Positions 1 to 6,197 of a stretch of 9,072 nucleotides of DNA are shown piece by piece. A program made the position numbers and the translations under genes. This stretch comes from Rhodoferax sp. (lineage in GTDB: Bacteria; Pseudomonadota; Gammaproteobacteria; Burkholderiales; Burkholderiaceae_C). Each line of letters starts with the position of its first letter. Position 1 is the first letter of the stretch. Below the pieces are notes generated by a model, which saw only the letters and a program-made list of their open reading frames with translations, did not search any database and was not told the DNA's origin. The stretch covers positions 1 to 9,072 of the forward strand of contig VERU01000070.1 in assembly GCA_018882485.1 (NCBI GenBank). The letters are read 5' to 3'.

Positions 1-2112
1 GTGCAGGATCTGCGCGGCCTCCACCATCTCCAGCATGAAGGTGGACTGGGCATTGGCCAGGTCGTCGGCGGCACCGATGCGGGTGTGGATGGCATCCACC
101 GGCCCGAGCCGGCAGGCCGACGCGGGCACGTAGCTGCCCATGCTGGCCAGCAGCACGATCAGCGCCACCTGGCGCATGTAGGTGGACTTGCCGCCCATGT
201 TGGGCCCGGTGATGATCTGCATGCGCTGGCGCGGCCCGAGCCGCGTGTCGTTGGCGATGAAGTCGCCCCGGCTGGCCTCGGCCAGCCGCGCCTGCACCAC
301 CGGGTGGCGCCCGCCCTCGATCTCGATGCAGGGCTCGCGCACGAACTGCGGGCGGCACCAGTCCAGCGCCAGCGAGCGCTCGGCCAGCGCGCACAATGCA
401 TCGAGCGACGCCACCGCCCGGGCCAGCCGTGTCAGCGCCGGTACAGAGGGCTGCAGCGCATCCAGCAGTTGCTCGTACAGCCACCTTTCCCGGGCCAGCG
501 CCCGTTCCTGGGCGCTGAGGGCCTTGTCTTCAAAGGCCTTGAGCTCGGGCGTGATGAAGCGCTCGGCATTCTTCAGGGTCTGGCGGCGGCGGTAGTCGTC
601 CGGCACGCGGTCGAGCTGGCCCTGCGTGACCTCGATGTAGAAGCCGTGCACCCGGTTGAACTGCACCCGCAGGTTGGCGATGCCGGTGCGCGCGCGTTCG
701 CGCGCCTCCAGCGCCAGCAGGAAGTCGTCGCTGTGGGTCTGGATGGCCCGGAGCTCATCGAGCTCCGCATCGAAGCCGTCGGCGATCACCCCGCCGTCGC
801 GCACCAGCGCGGCGGGCTCGTCTGCCAGCGCCCGCCGCAGCAGGGCGGTGCATTCGGGCGGCGCCTGCAGGGTCTCGAAAATATCGGTAAAAACCGAACC
901 CAGCCCTTGCAGAATAAGGCGAATATGCTCTGTTTTTTGTAGCGTCTGACCCAGGCCCGCCAGCTCGCGGGGACGCACCTGCCGCAGGGCGATTCGGGCG
1001 GTGATGCGCTCCACATCGCTGCTGCCGCGCAGCCGCCCGCGCAGGCCCGCCACGGCGCCTTCGCGCAGCACGGCCAGCGCCTCCAGCCGCTGCTGCGCCT
1101 GGGCCCGGTCGCGCCGGGGCGCCAGCAGCCAGCTGCGCAGCAGCCGGCTGCCCATGCCCGTCATGCAGGTGTCGAGCAGCGAAAACAGGGTGGGCGCGTC
1201 CTCGCCGCGCAGCGTTTGCGTCAGCTCCAGGTTGCGCCGCGTGGCCTGCGGCAGGTCGATCAGTTCGTCGCTGCGCTGCACCCGCAGCGTGTGCAGGTGT
1301 TCCAGCCGCCGGCCCTGCGTGTGTTCGGCATAGGCCAGCAGCGCCGCCGCTGCCGCCTGGGCCTGGGCCAGCGCTTCGGCGCCCCAGGGCGCCAGGCTGC
1401 CGGCCCGCAGGTGCGCCAGCAGCTCGCGCTGCCCCAGCCCGGCCTCGAACTGCCAGTCGGGCCGCGGCGTCAGCACCGGGGCCGGGTTCAGGCCGCGCAA
1501 CGCCGCCTCGAAAGCGGGGGTGGCGCCGGCGCTGTAGAGCAGTTCGCCCGGCGCAATGCGCGCCACCCATTCGGGCAGCGCATCCACATCGCACTCCGCC
1601 AGCGCCAGTTCGCCCTGCGTCAGGCTCATCCAGGCCAGGCCGCAACGCAGCCGGCCGCCCGCGTGCACCGCCAGCAGCAGCGATTCGGACTTGTCGCCCA
1701 GCAGCTCCAGATCGGTCAGCGTGCCCGGCGTCACCACCCGCACCACCTTGCGCTCCACCGGTCCCTTGCCCCCGACCTCGCCCACCTGCTCGCAGATGGC
1801 CACCGACTCGCCCAGCCGGATCAGCCGCGCCAGATACCCCTCGACCGAATGAAAGGGCACGCCCGCCATCAGCACCGGCTGTCCGGCCGACTGGCCGCGC
1901 GTGGTCAGCGTGATGCCCAGCAGCTGCGCGGCCTTTTCCGCATCCTGGTAGAACAACTCGTAGAAATCGCCCATGCGATAGAACAGCAGCGTGCCTGGAT
2001 GGCCCGCCTTGAGGGCCAGGTACTGCTGCATCATCGGCGTGTGCGCGGAAACATCCGCCGCCCGGGCCTGCGGCGATGCGCCCGTGGTGTGGCTTCCAGA
2101 GGGAAAAGTCAT
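1..2112 (-). CDS. mutS: DNA mismatch repair protein MutS (C-terminus outside window)
   Basis: MutS recognises base mismatches and small loops and recruits MutL. The frame is open without a stop for 704 codons from ATG 2112 to the left edge. After a ~25-residue leader comes the N-terminal mismatch-binding domain with the F-Y-E motif (GDFYELF, F50 and E52), then connector, core and clamp domains (conserved [12 protein letters not shown] near residues 530-545). The ATPase P-loop GPNMGGKST lies at residues 636-644. Walker B, the C-terminal helix-turn-helix and the dimer region would lie beyond position 1; MutS is usually 850-880 residues, so about 150-180 are missing because of the window edge. 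The start matches the family ([13 protein letters not shown] follows closely), although the nearest ribosome-site match, GGAG (minus strand, 2116-2119), is only 3 nt from the ATG. Codon use is very GC-rich, as expected for a native housekeeping gene. Identification is certain. Confidence 0.97.
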   Translation of the reverse strand, partial: MTFPSGSHTTGASPQARAADVSAHTPMMQQYLALKAGHPGTLLFYRMGDFYELFYQDAEKAAQLLGITLTTRGQSAGQPVLMAGVPFHSVEGYLARLIRLGESVAICEQVGEVGGKGPVERKVVRVVTPGTLTDLELLGDKSESLLLAVHAGGRLRCGLAWMSLTQGELALAECDVDALPEWVARIAPGELLYSAGATPAFEAALRGLNPAPVLTPRPDWQFEAGLGQRELLAHLRAGSLAPWGAEALAQAQAAAAALLAYAEHTQGRRLEHLHTLRVQRSDELIDLPQATRRNLELTQTLRGEDAPTLFSLLDTCMTGMGSRLLRSWLLAPRRDRAQAQQRLEALAVLREGAVAGLRGRLRGSSDVERITARIALRQVRPRELAGLGQTLQKTEHIRLILQGLGSVFTDIFETLQAPPECTALLRRALADEPAALVRDGGVIADGFDAELDELRAIQTHSDDFLLALEARERARTGIANLRVQFNRVHGFYIEVTQGQLDRVPDDYRRRQTLKNAERFITPELKAFEDKALSAQERALARERWLYEQLLDALQPSVPALTRLARAVASLDALCALAERSLALDWCRPQFVREPCIEIEGGRHPVVQARLAEASRGDFIANDTRLGPRQRMQIITGPNMGGKSTYMRQVALIVLLASMGSYVPASACRLGPVDAIHTRIGAADDLANAQSTFMLEMVEAAQILH

Positions 2113-2278
2113 CAGCTCCAGGGACCTGGACGGCCCGAACAGGGTGCCGGAGGCCGGCGTCGGGTCCGATTATCTGGTCTGCCAACGCGGATCGGGTCGG
2201 CGGTGAAGATGTCCTGGCTGCAAGCCCCGGCGGGTTTTGCCAGATCGGGTGGATGCAACGCTGACTCCCCCGGCCGTT

Positions 2279-2307
2279 TTGACAAGGCCCCTCCCTTTTG
2301 ATATCTT
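2279..2307 (+). promoter_or_regulatory. Sigma70-like promoter of the toxin-antitoxin operon
   Basis: A perfect TTGACA -35 box (2279-2284) is followed after exactly 17 nt by TATCTT (2302-2307), a 4/6 match to the -10 consensus. It lies just upstream of the antitoxin ribosome site. The -10 box falls inside the adjacent palindrome, the geometry expected for autorepression. The boxes are seen in the sequence; promoter activity is inferred. Confidence 0.6.
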
Positions 2308-2316
2308 TAAGATATC
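2300..2316. promoter_or_regulatory. Perfect palindrome, probable toxin-antitoxin operator
   Basis: GATATCTT and AAGATATC form 8-bp arms around a single central T. The palindrome covers the -10 box and the probable transcription start and ends 7 nt before the ribosome site. Ribbon-helix-helix antitoxins typically bind such short palindromes to repress their own operon, so this is the best operator candidate. The symmetry is observed directly; binding is inferred. Confidence 0.65.
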
Positions 2317-2336
2317 TACCTTCAAAGGAGCCGGAG

Positions 2337-2618
2337 ATGAAAGCTGCAGCAGCCCAGATCGCCTTCCGTTATCGCCCGCAAGACAGCGCAACGGGCGTGA
2401 CCCGCACAACGACCAAACGTCTGGCGGAAGTGTTGGGTGTTGATGAAACGCAGGTGATTCACCTGGCGCTGCATGAGCTGGCCACCAGGTTCCTGCCCCA
2501 ATACGAGGCAGATGAAGGGGCATTGACCAAAGCCCAACTCAATCAGGTTAAAAAATCTGCCCCGAAGGCCAAAGGCGGCACCGTCCGCAGCCGTCTTTTT
2601 GAATTGGAAAACGCCTAA
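2337..2618 (+). CDS. Ribbon-helix-helix-like antitoxin of a type II toxin-antitoxin pair
   Basis: Small 93-residue protein predicted to neutralise the toxin encoded immediately downstream and to repress the operon. Residues about 22-52 (TRTTTKRLAEVLGVDETQVI followed by HLALHELATRF) fit a ribbon-helix-helix pattern: a short strand, a helix starting at a TTTKRLAE-like segment, a turn at LGVDE, then a second helix. The C-terminal third (residues ~55-93) is charged and lysine-rich, suitable for wrapping a toxin. ATG 2337 is chosen because AAAGGAG (2324-2330) sits 6 nt upstream; an in-frame TTG at 2298 has no ribosome site and falls inside the promoter. The stop overlaps the toxin start (TAATG), indicating translational coupling. 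GC content is lower than in mutS. It is not a recognisable AbrB-type MazE; the antitoxin role rests mostly on partner and layout. Confidence 0.7.
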   Translation: MKAAAAQIAFRYRPQDSATGVTRTTTKRLAEVLGVDETQVIHLALHELATRFLPQYEADEGALTKAQLNQVKKSAPKAKGGTVRSRLFELENA

Positions 2619-3034
2619 TGCGCTGGTGGCCGGAACCCACGGCTGGCGAAATCGTCTGGTGCCACTTCGCCGACAACATTCACCCCAAACCCAAACCACG
2701 CCCTGGTCTGATTGTTTCGACCAAGGATGATGAAGGCATGATCTTCGTGAGCGTGGCATACGGGACGAGCCAAAAGACGGATCGCCTCTACAGTGGGGAA
2801 TTCAGGATCTCAAAAAGCGAGCACCCCGCTGCCTATGCCAGCGCCGGTTTGAGCTTCGACACCAAGTTCGACCTGAGAAACGTTCTTGAGCTTCCGTTCA
2901 ACGACGCCTACTTCTCCGTTCCACCCCACGCGCCACACGGCCAAATTCCAAAGCTCGGAACCCTGCATCCGAGCATGGTCCGGATTGCCGCCACCGCTTT
3001 TGCGGCGGCAAGCAAATCCCGCTTCGTTCAATGA
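2618..3034 (+). CDS. PemK/MazF-family toxin (type II toxin-antitoxin)
   Basis: 138-residue protein with the N-terminal signature of the PemK/MazF fold: a G-E-I-V-W-C strand at residues 10-15, then a loop ending in K-P-R-P-G-L-I-V (residues 26-33), where R28 matches the conserved arginine of MazF-like toxins. Later conserved-looking blocks are VAYGTSQKTDRLYSGEF and TKFDLRNVLELPFNDAYFSV. Family members are usually sequence-specific endoribonucleases that cleave mRNA and halt growth. At 138 residues it is longer than MazF (about 110) and ends in PKLGTLHPSMVRIA plus an alanine-rich helix, typical of a proteobacterial subgroup. The ATG overlaps the antitoxin stop by one base, so its translation should be coupled. 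RNA cleavage specificity cannot be read from the sequence. Confidence 0.8.
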   Translation: MRWWPEPTAGEIVWCHFADNIHPKPKPRPGLIVSTKDDEGMIFVSVAYGTSQKTDRLYSGEFRISKSEHPAAYASAGLSFDTKFDLRNVLELPFNDAYFSVPPHAPHGQIPKLGTLHPSMVRIAATAFAAASKSRFVQ

Positions 3035-3060
3035 CCCGTGGGATTGAACAGCCCCGGGAA

Positions 3061-3166
3061 TTGAGGAGGCTCCAACTTTTAAGAGAATGGAGCCATGAAC
3101 AGGTCACCCAGGTTCTCCCCTGCCATCGCAGGGCATGCGCACCTCGGCGGCGCATCCGGGCCCTGA
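3061..3166 (+). mobile_element. Possible relic of an insertion-sequence leader and orfA start
   Basis: Upstream of ATG 3095 there is an AGGAGG run and an inverted repeat, GGCTCCA (3068-3074) with TGGAGCC (3088-3094). The ATG opens a 23-codon frame beginning MNRSPRFSP. An RFSPE-like N-terminus after a short hairpin leader is typical of IS3-family OrfA proteins. The resemblance stops after about nine codons and the frame ends at TGA 3164-3166, so at most a fragment remains. No terminal repeats or target duplications were found. This could be chance similarity. Confidence 0.22.
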
Positions 3167-3191
3167 TCGAGCGACCGCAAGGAGGCAGACG

Positions 3192-3812
3192 TTGGAAAGC
3201 CAGAAGGAACACGGGGAAAAGGTCTACCAGACCAAGCGGCCGGACCAGGTGAGCTAGTTCCAGGAGCATTCCGCCCGCTCACTGGAGATCATCCATTCGG
3301 TTGGCGCGTCGAAGGACGCGCGCATCATCGACGTCGGCGGAGGAGCTTCGACGCTGGTGGGCGATCTGCTGGCCGCGAGATTCAGGTACATCGTGGTGCT
3401 GGATTTGTCCATGGGACAGCTCGAGGTTGCCCGCGGTCGCCTCGGTGCCATCGGGGATTGCGTCGAGTGGATCGCGGGGGACATTCGAAGCGTGGCGTTG
3501 CCGGAGCAGGCGTTCGACATCTGGCATGACCGGGCGGTCTTCCATTTCCTGACCGAACCGCAGGACCGTCTGGCCTACGTGCGGCAAGTCATGAAGGCCG
3601 TCAAGCCCGGGGGGCATGTCATCGTGGCGACCTTCGCTCCCGATGGCCCTGCGCAGTGCAGCGGGTTGCCCGTGGTTCGCTACGCGCCCGAGCAGCTCCA
3701 TGCGGAATTCGGGCCGCCGTTCGAACTGGTCGAGCACGCCAGCGAGGCCCACACCACGCCGTGGGGCTCGGTTCAGCATTTCGTCTACTGCCACTGCCTG
3801 ATGCGCCATTGA
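3192..3812 (+). pseudogene. Class I SAM-dependent methyltransferase, inactivated by an amber codon
   Basis: The full frame of 206 codons has one interruption, TAG at 3255-3257 (codon 22). Read through it, the protein is a complete small Rossmann-fold methyltransferase. The SAM-binding motif I, IIDVGGGAS, lies at residues 45-53; VVLDLS ends strand 2; GDI is near residues 96-98; and FDIWHDRAVFHFLTEP follows near 108-123. Relatives read VSWFQ where this reads VS-stop-FQ, so a TGG-to-TAG change explains the lesion; a second conserved Trp (KEHWEK) is Gly at codon 8. The ribosome site AAGGAGG (3179-3185) is 6 nt before TTG 3192, so initiation signals survive. Reinitiation at GTG 3357 would lack motif I and should not bind SAM. 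Substrate unknown. A sequencing error or rare suppression are alternatives. Confidence 0.82.
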
Positions 3813-4015
3813 TCGGTTCACGGGCGTGCCTGAGCGTGGTTGCGGTCGTGGTGTTCGCCTTTCGGCGTTCACTACACCGTTATCAGCCGCATGGATGCGT
3901 GCGAAAAACTCTTCTCTTATTGCATCCGGGAAAAGGACAAGAATACGCCCTCGCCCCTGCGGCCTTCATGTGTCTTCATGTCCCCGGGGACCCTGGGGGC
4001 TGTCGCACCGATCCA
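3813..4015. other. Intergenic segment with no supported gene
   Basis: These 203 bp separate the methyltransferase relic from the convergent LysR-type gene. They contain a tandem CTTCATGT doublet (3965-3980), a TCCCCGGGGA palindrome (3981-3990) and a small CGCC/GGCG stem (near 3856-3867) with no T-run. No open frame here has a ribosome site or recognisable protein. A terminator for the two convergent genes would be expected, but none is convincing. Confidence 0.5.
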
Positions 4016-4933
4016 TCATGGGTACACAAATCGGCCGGAAAGCGCATGTTCAAGCAGTTCAATGAAGCGTCGAACCCGTGCCGGTATGAGTCGTGATGTG
4101 GTCAGGGCCTGTACCTTTACCTCCGAGGGAATCCATTCGGGCAGCAAACGCACCAGTTCGCCGTTGTTGCGGTAAACATTCGCTAGGCGTTCATCCAGGA
4201 GAGCCACTCCGCAGCCCTGCAGCGCTAGCTGGCACGCCAGATGCGGTCCCCCCGAAACGAACCGTCCATTGATGTTCACCTTGAGCTTGGGGCCCTCGGG
4301 CGCATCGACGGGTCGCATGGACCAGATGGAGGCAGATTCGTTCGCCGTCAATCGAATGCAGTCCACTTTCGAGAGGTCTTGAGGCACTTTGATCACAGCG
4401 CCACAGGATTTCATGAAGGCTGGGCTGGCGTAGATACCAAGCTTGAGTGCGCCGAGCGGCCGGGCGATCAGGTTCGAGTCGCGCAGCGGCCCCATGCGGA
4501 TCGCCAGATCGAGGTGGTTGGTCAGCAGATCCTCGACCTGGGAGCTCAGCGATATCTCGACTCTGACCGCAGGGTTTTCTTTTGCGTATCGGGTCAAAAC
4601 CGGGGCGAGGTGGAGGTTTGCAAAGTCCGGAGTGCAGGTCACGCGCAAGACGCCACTGGCGACGTGGATCGCATCGGAGATTTCTTCGTGCGCGAGCGTG
4701 GCCTCGTCCACGAGGTGCTTGCAGCGCTGGTAATAGGCCATCCCTTCCTCGGTGGCCTCGACCTTGCGGGTCGTGCGGTTCAGAAGGCGAAAGCCGATCG
4801 TTCTCTCTAGAGCGGAAACGCGCCTCGACAGCGTCGATGCAGGTATGTCCATACGCTCTGCCGCTCTGACAAAGCTTTTTGACTGGACCACCTCAATGAA
4901 GAGGGCAATGTCGCTCAAGAGGTGCTTGACCAT
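4016..4933 (-). CDS. LysR-type transcriptional regulator (CrgA-like subgroup)
   Basis: 305-residue LysR-family regulator of standard length. The N-terminal winged helix-turn-helix spans about residues 5-64, with the hallmark AAERMDIPASTLSRRVSALE and FRLLNRTTRKVEATEEG. A linker helix and a periplasmic-binding-protein-like effector domain follow (LRVTCTPDFANLHLAPVL, then HLDLAIRMGPLRDSNLIARPLG near residues 135-160). This pattern resembles the CrgA/AaeR-like LysR subgroup. It is transcribed divergently from the isochorismatase-like hydrolase at 5039, and a LysR-style dyad lies between them, so it probably controls that gene and itself. No ribosome site precedes the ATG; a CATAAT-like -10 element (minus strand, 4939-4944) is only 5 nt away, so the message may have almost no leader. 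Inducer unknown. Confidence 0.93.
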   Translation of the reverse strand: MVKHLLSDIALFIEVVQSKSFVRAAERMDIPASTLSRRVSALERTIGFRLLNRTTRKVEATEEGMAYYQRCKHLVDEATLAHEEISDAIHVASGVLRVTCTPDFANLHLAPVLTRYAKENPAVRVEISLSSQVEDLLTNHLDLAIRMGPLRDSNLIARPLGALKLGIYASPAFMKSCGAVIKVPQDLSKVDCIRLTANESASIWSMRPVDAPEGPKLKVNINGRFVSGGPHLACQLALQGCGVALLDERLANVYRNNGELVRLLPEWIPSEVKVQALTTSRLIPARVRRFIELLEHALSGRFVYP

Positions 4934-4975
4934 GACAAATTATGGCAAAAATGGATCACTGTTATCAGAAATGAC

Positions 4976-5002
4976 TATTTATCAACAAAAACAAGATAAA
5001 TA
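4976..5002. promoter_or_regulatory. LysR-type operator candidate (T-N11-A dyad)
   Basis: TATTTATC (4976-4983) and GATAAATA (4995-5002) form perfect 8-bp arms separated by 11 nt. This matches the T-N11-A interrupted palindrome bound by LysR-type regulators and is centred in the 105-bp AT-rich gap between the divergent regulator and hydrolase. TTATCA also occurs at 4962-4967, 4979-4984 and 5022-5027, which may be extra half-sites. Binding is inferred. Confidence 0.6.
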
Positions 5003-5038
5003 ACATGCGGGTGTCAACAACTTATCAAGGATTCATCG

Positions 5039-5809
5039 ATGACCCGTCCTGACAGACGCAACTTCCTGAGCGGAACGGCCGCCAGTGCGGCGGCCGCTAT
5101 CGGCGCAGTCGCGCTCGGCGCCAACCCGTCTTCGGCAGAAGCAGCAACCTCAACCACCCCCACCAAGGAGAAAACAATGCACGCATCGAACCACGCCTCA
5201 TTCAAAGTTGAAAATACCGCCCTCTTGTTGGTGGACCATCAGGTTGGCACCATCGGCTGGGCCGGGGAGCTTTCCGGCAAAGACGAACAGGATCAGCTGA
5301 AGATGTGGGTCCGGGTGATGGCGCGCTTTGCGAAGAGCGCGGGTATGCCGATCGTTCTGACCAGCAGCCTCGAGACAGAGGCACAAGGGCCGTTGCTGCC
5401 CGAGTTCAAGGAAATGATGCCGGCGGAATACGAAGCCCGCATTCAACGAACCGGCGTCATCAACGCCTGGGATGACCCGAAATTCGTGGCGGCAGTGCGT
5501 GCCACCGGCAAGAAGAATCTTTTGATGGGTGGCCTCACCACGGACGTTTGCCTGGTGCCGCCTGCGCTGTCTGCGCAAAGCGAAGGCTTCAACGTGGTCG
5601 CATTGCTCGACATCTCAGCGGCTTGCACGAAGATCGCGGCTCAGAACTGCCGCGACTTGCTGCAGAAAGCAGGAATTGAAATCATGACCGTGACGCCCAT
5701 GATCACCAGCATGCTCGGCAACTACAAGAACCCAGCCTCCGGCGGGTTCTTCGGAGCCTTTGAGAAAGAAGGCGTATACGGGGCGTTTGCCAAAGGCAAT
5801 CTCCGATAG
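5039..5809 (+). CDS. Isochorismatase-like (YcaC-type) cysteine hydrolase with Tat leader
   Basis: 256-residue member of the isochorismatase-like cysteine hydrolase superfamily. The first ~36 residues look like a twin-arginine export signal: DRRNFLSG at 5-12, a hydrophobic Ala-rich stretch, then SSAEA. The catalytic domain starts near residue 55 with ALLLVDHQVG (nucleophile-orienting D66). RTGVINAWDDPKFV lies at 137-150 and LTTDVCL carries the catalytic Cys171; this order matches YcaC-like hydrolases, which act on small amides or related substrates. The start at 5039 has AAGGA 7 nt upstream. A second in-frame ATG at 5177 (residue 47) has AAGGAG 6 nt upstream and would give a leaderless cytosolic enzyme of about 210 residues, the usual YcaC length. 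It is divergent from a LysR regulator. The substrate is not evident. Confidence 0.88.
   Translation: MTRPDRRNFLSGTAASAAAAIGAVALGANPSSAEAATSTTPTKEKTMHASNHASFKVENTALLLVDHQVGTIGWAGELSGKDEQDQLKMWVRVMARFAKSAGMPIVLTSSLETEAQGPLLPEFKEMMPAEYEARIQRTGVINAWDDPKFVAAVRATGKKNLLMGGLTTDVCLVPPALSAQSEGFNVVALLDISAACTKIAAQNCRDLLQKAGIEIMTVTPMITSMLGNYKNPASGGFFGAFEKEGVYGAFAKGNLR
5165..5170 (+). promoter_or_regulatory. Internal ribosome-binding site for a short hydrolase form
   Basis: AAGGAG followed by 6 nt and ATG 5177 lies in frame inside the hydrolase gene, exactly between the export leader and the catalytic domain. It is a stronger site than the one before ATG 5039. It may allow a cytosolic form, or may mark the ancestral start. 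Confidence 0.5.
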
Positions 5810-5827
5810 ACGACGAAGGCGCACGTA

Positions 5828-6046
5828 GTGGACCGAGTGCAAAGCCCGCCGCGATGGAAGTCCGTAGCCATGAGCTTCCTGGTGGTATACCCCTTGCAGT
5901 CCGGATTGAGCCACTGGGTCGCGCCGCTCCTGAGTTGGCTTCCCGCTTGGCTCAGAGACGCGGTGGTCGTGGCGCTCATGTGCACCGCCTTGTCCTACAG
6001 TCTGCCGTCGATGACGAGCGCGCTCAGTTGGAGGCGACGCTCGTGA
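5828..6046 (+). CDS. Small two-helix membrane protein, probable remnant tail of a monooxygenase-family protein
   Basis: 72 codons from GTG 5828 (GAAGG at 5815-5819, 8 nt upstream), or 58 from ATG 5870. After SPPRWKS come two hydrophobic segments, about residues 15-35 and 44-62, then a basic end (SWRRRS). PPRWK followed by two membrane helices is the layout I know from the C-terminal tail of antibiotic-biosynthesis-monooxygenase (ABM) domain proteins, whose ~110-residue ferredoxin-like catalytic domain should precede it. That domain is absent: the frame begins 18 nt after the hydrolase stop and, notably, in the same reading frame. It is either a truncated gene or a free-standing membrane peptide. 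Identification rests on remembered family pattern, not a search. Confidence 0.45.
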   Translation: MDRVQSPPRWKSVAMSFLVVYPLQSGLSHWVAPLLSWLPAWLRDAVVVALMCTALSYSLPSMTSALSWRRRS

Positions 6047-6197
6047 CGAGCGGGAGACCCGCACGGCCAAAGGCGTCACCTCCCTTGCCAAGGATCGGTT
6101 CGGCAGGGTCTCGGGGGGCGCAGCAGAACCTGGGCGGGGATCGATCGATCCATCCCGCTCATGCCGTGTGGGAGCCGCCCCAGCGCATGCCAGGCGT
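6047..6197. other. Convergent intergenic region without a gene
   Basis: The plus-strand hydrolase block and the minus-strand ars operon end here facing each other. No frame has coding features. A 14-bp palindrome (6138-6151) lies in the middle, and an inverted repeat overlaps the acr3 end. No T-run marks a standard intrinsic terminator on either strand. Confidence 0.5.
6138..6151. repeat. 14-bp perfect palindrome in convergent gap
   Basis: GGATCGATCGATCC is fully self-complementary. The flanking GCGGG and CCCGC extend the symmetry with a 2-nt offset (CAT before CCCGC), giving a possible longer hairpin of about 25 nt. Position between convergent genes suggests a bidirectional transcription stop, but no T-run follows. 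Confidence 0.35.

Noticed and set aside
1..942. Long plus-strand open frame opposite mutS
   Set aside because: Composition (Arg/Gln/His/Gly-rich) is typical of the antisense of GC-rich coding sequence; the minus strand is clearly MutS.
755..2185. 476-codon minus-strand open frame, and a 361-codon plus-strand frame at 1216-2301
   Set aside because: Both overlap mutS in other frames and have no domain; long shadows are expected at this GC content.
2298..2336. TTG start extending the antitoxin by 13 codons
   Set aside because: It has no ribosome site and lies between the -35 and -10 boxes; ATG 2337 has AAAGGAG at ideal spacing.
3031..3252. 73-codon frame starting on the toxin stop
   Set aside because: It overlaps the ribosome site and start of the methyltransferase relic, is Arg-rich and matches no family I recognise.
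3840..4175. 111-codon plus-strand frame between methyltransferase and LysR
   Set aside because: No ribosome site, no recognisable domain, and it runs into antisense of the LysR gene.
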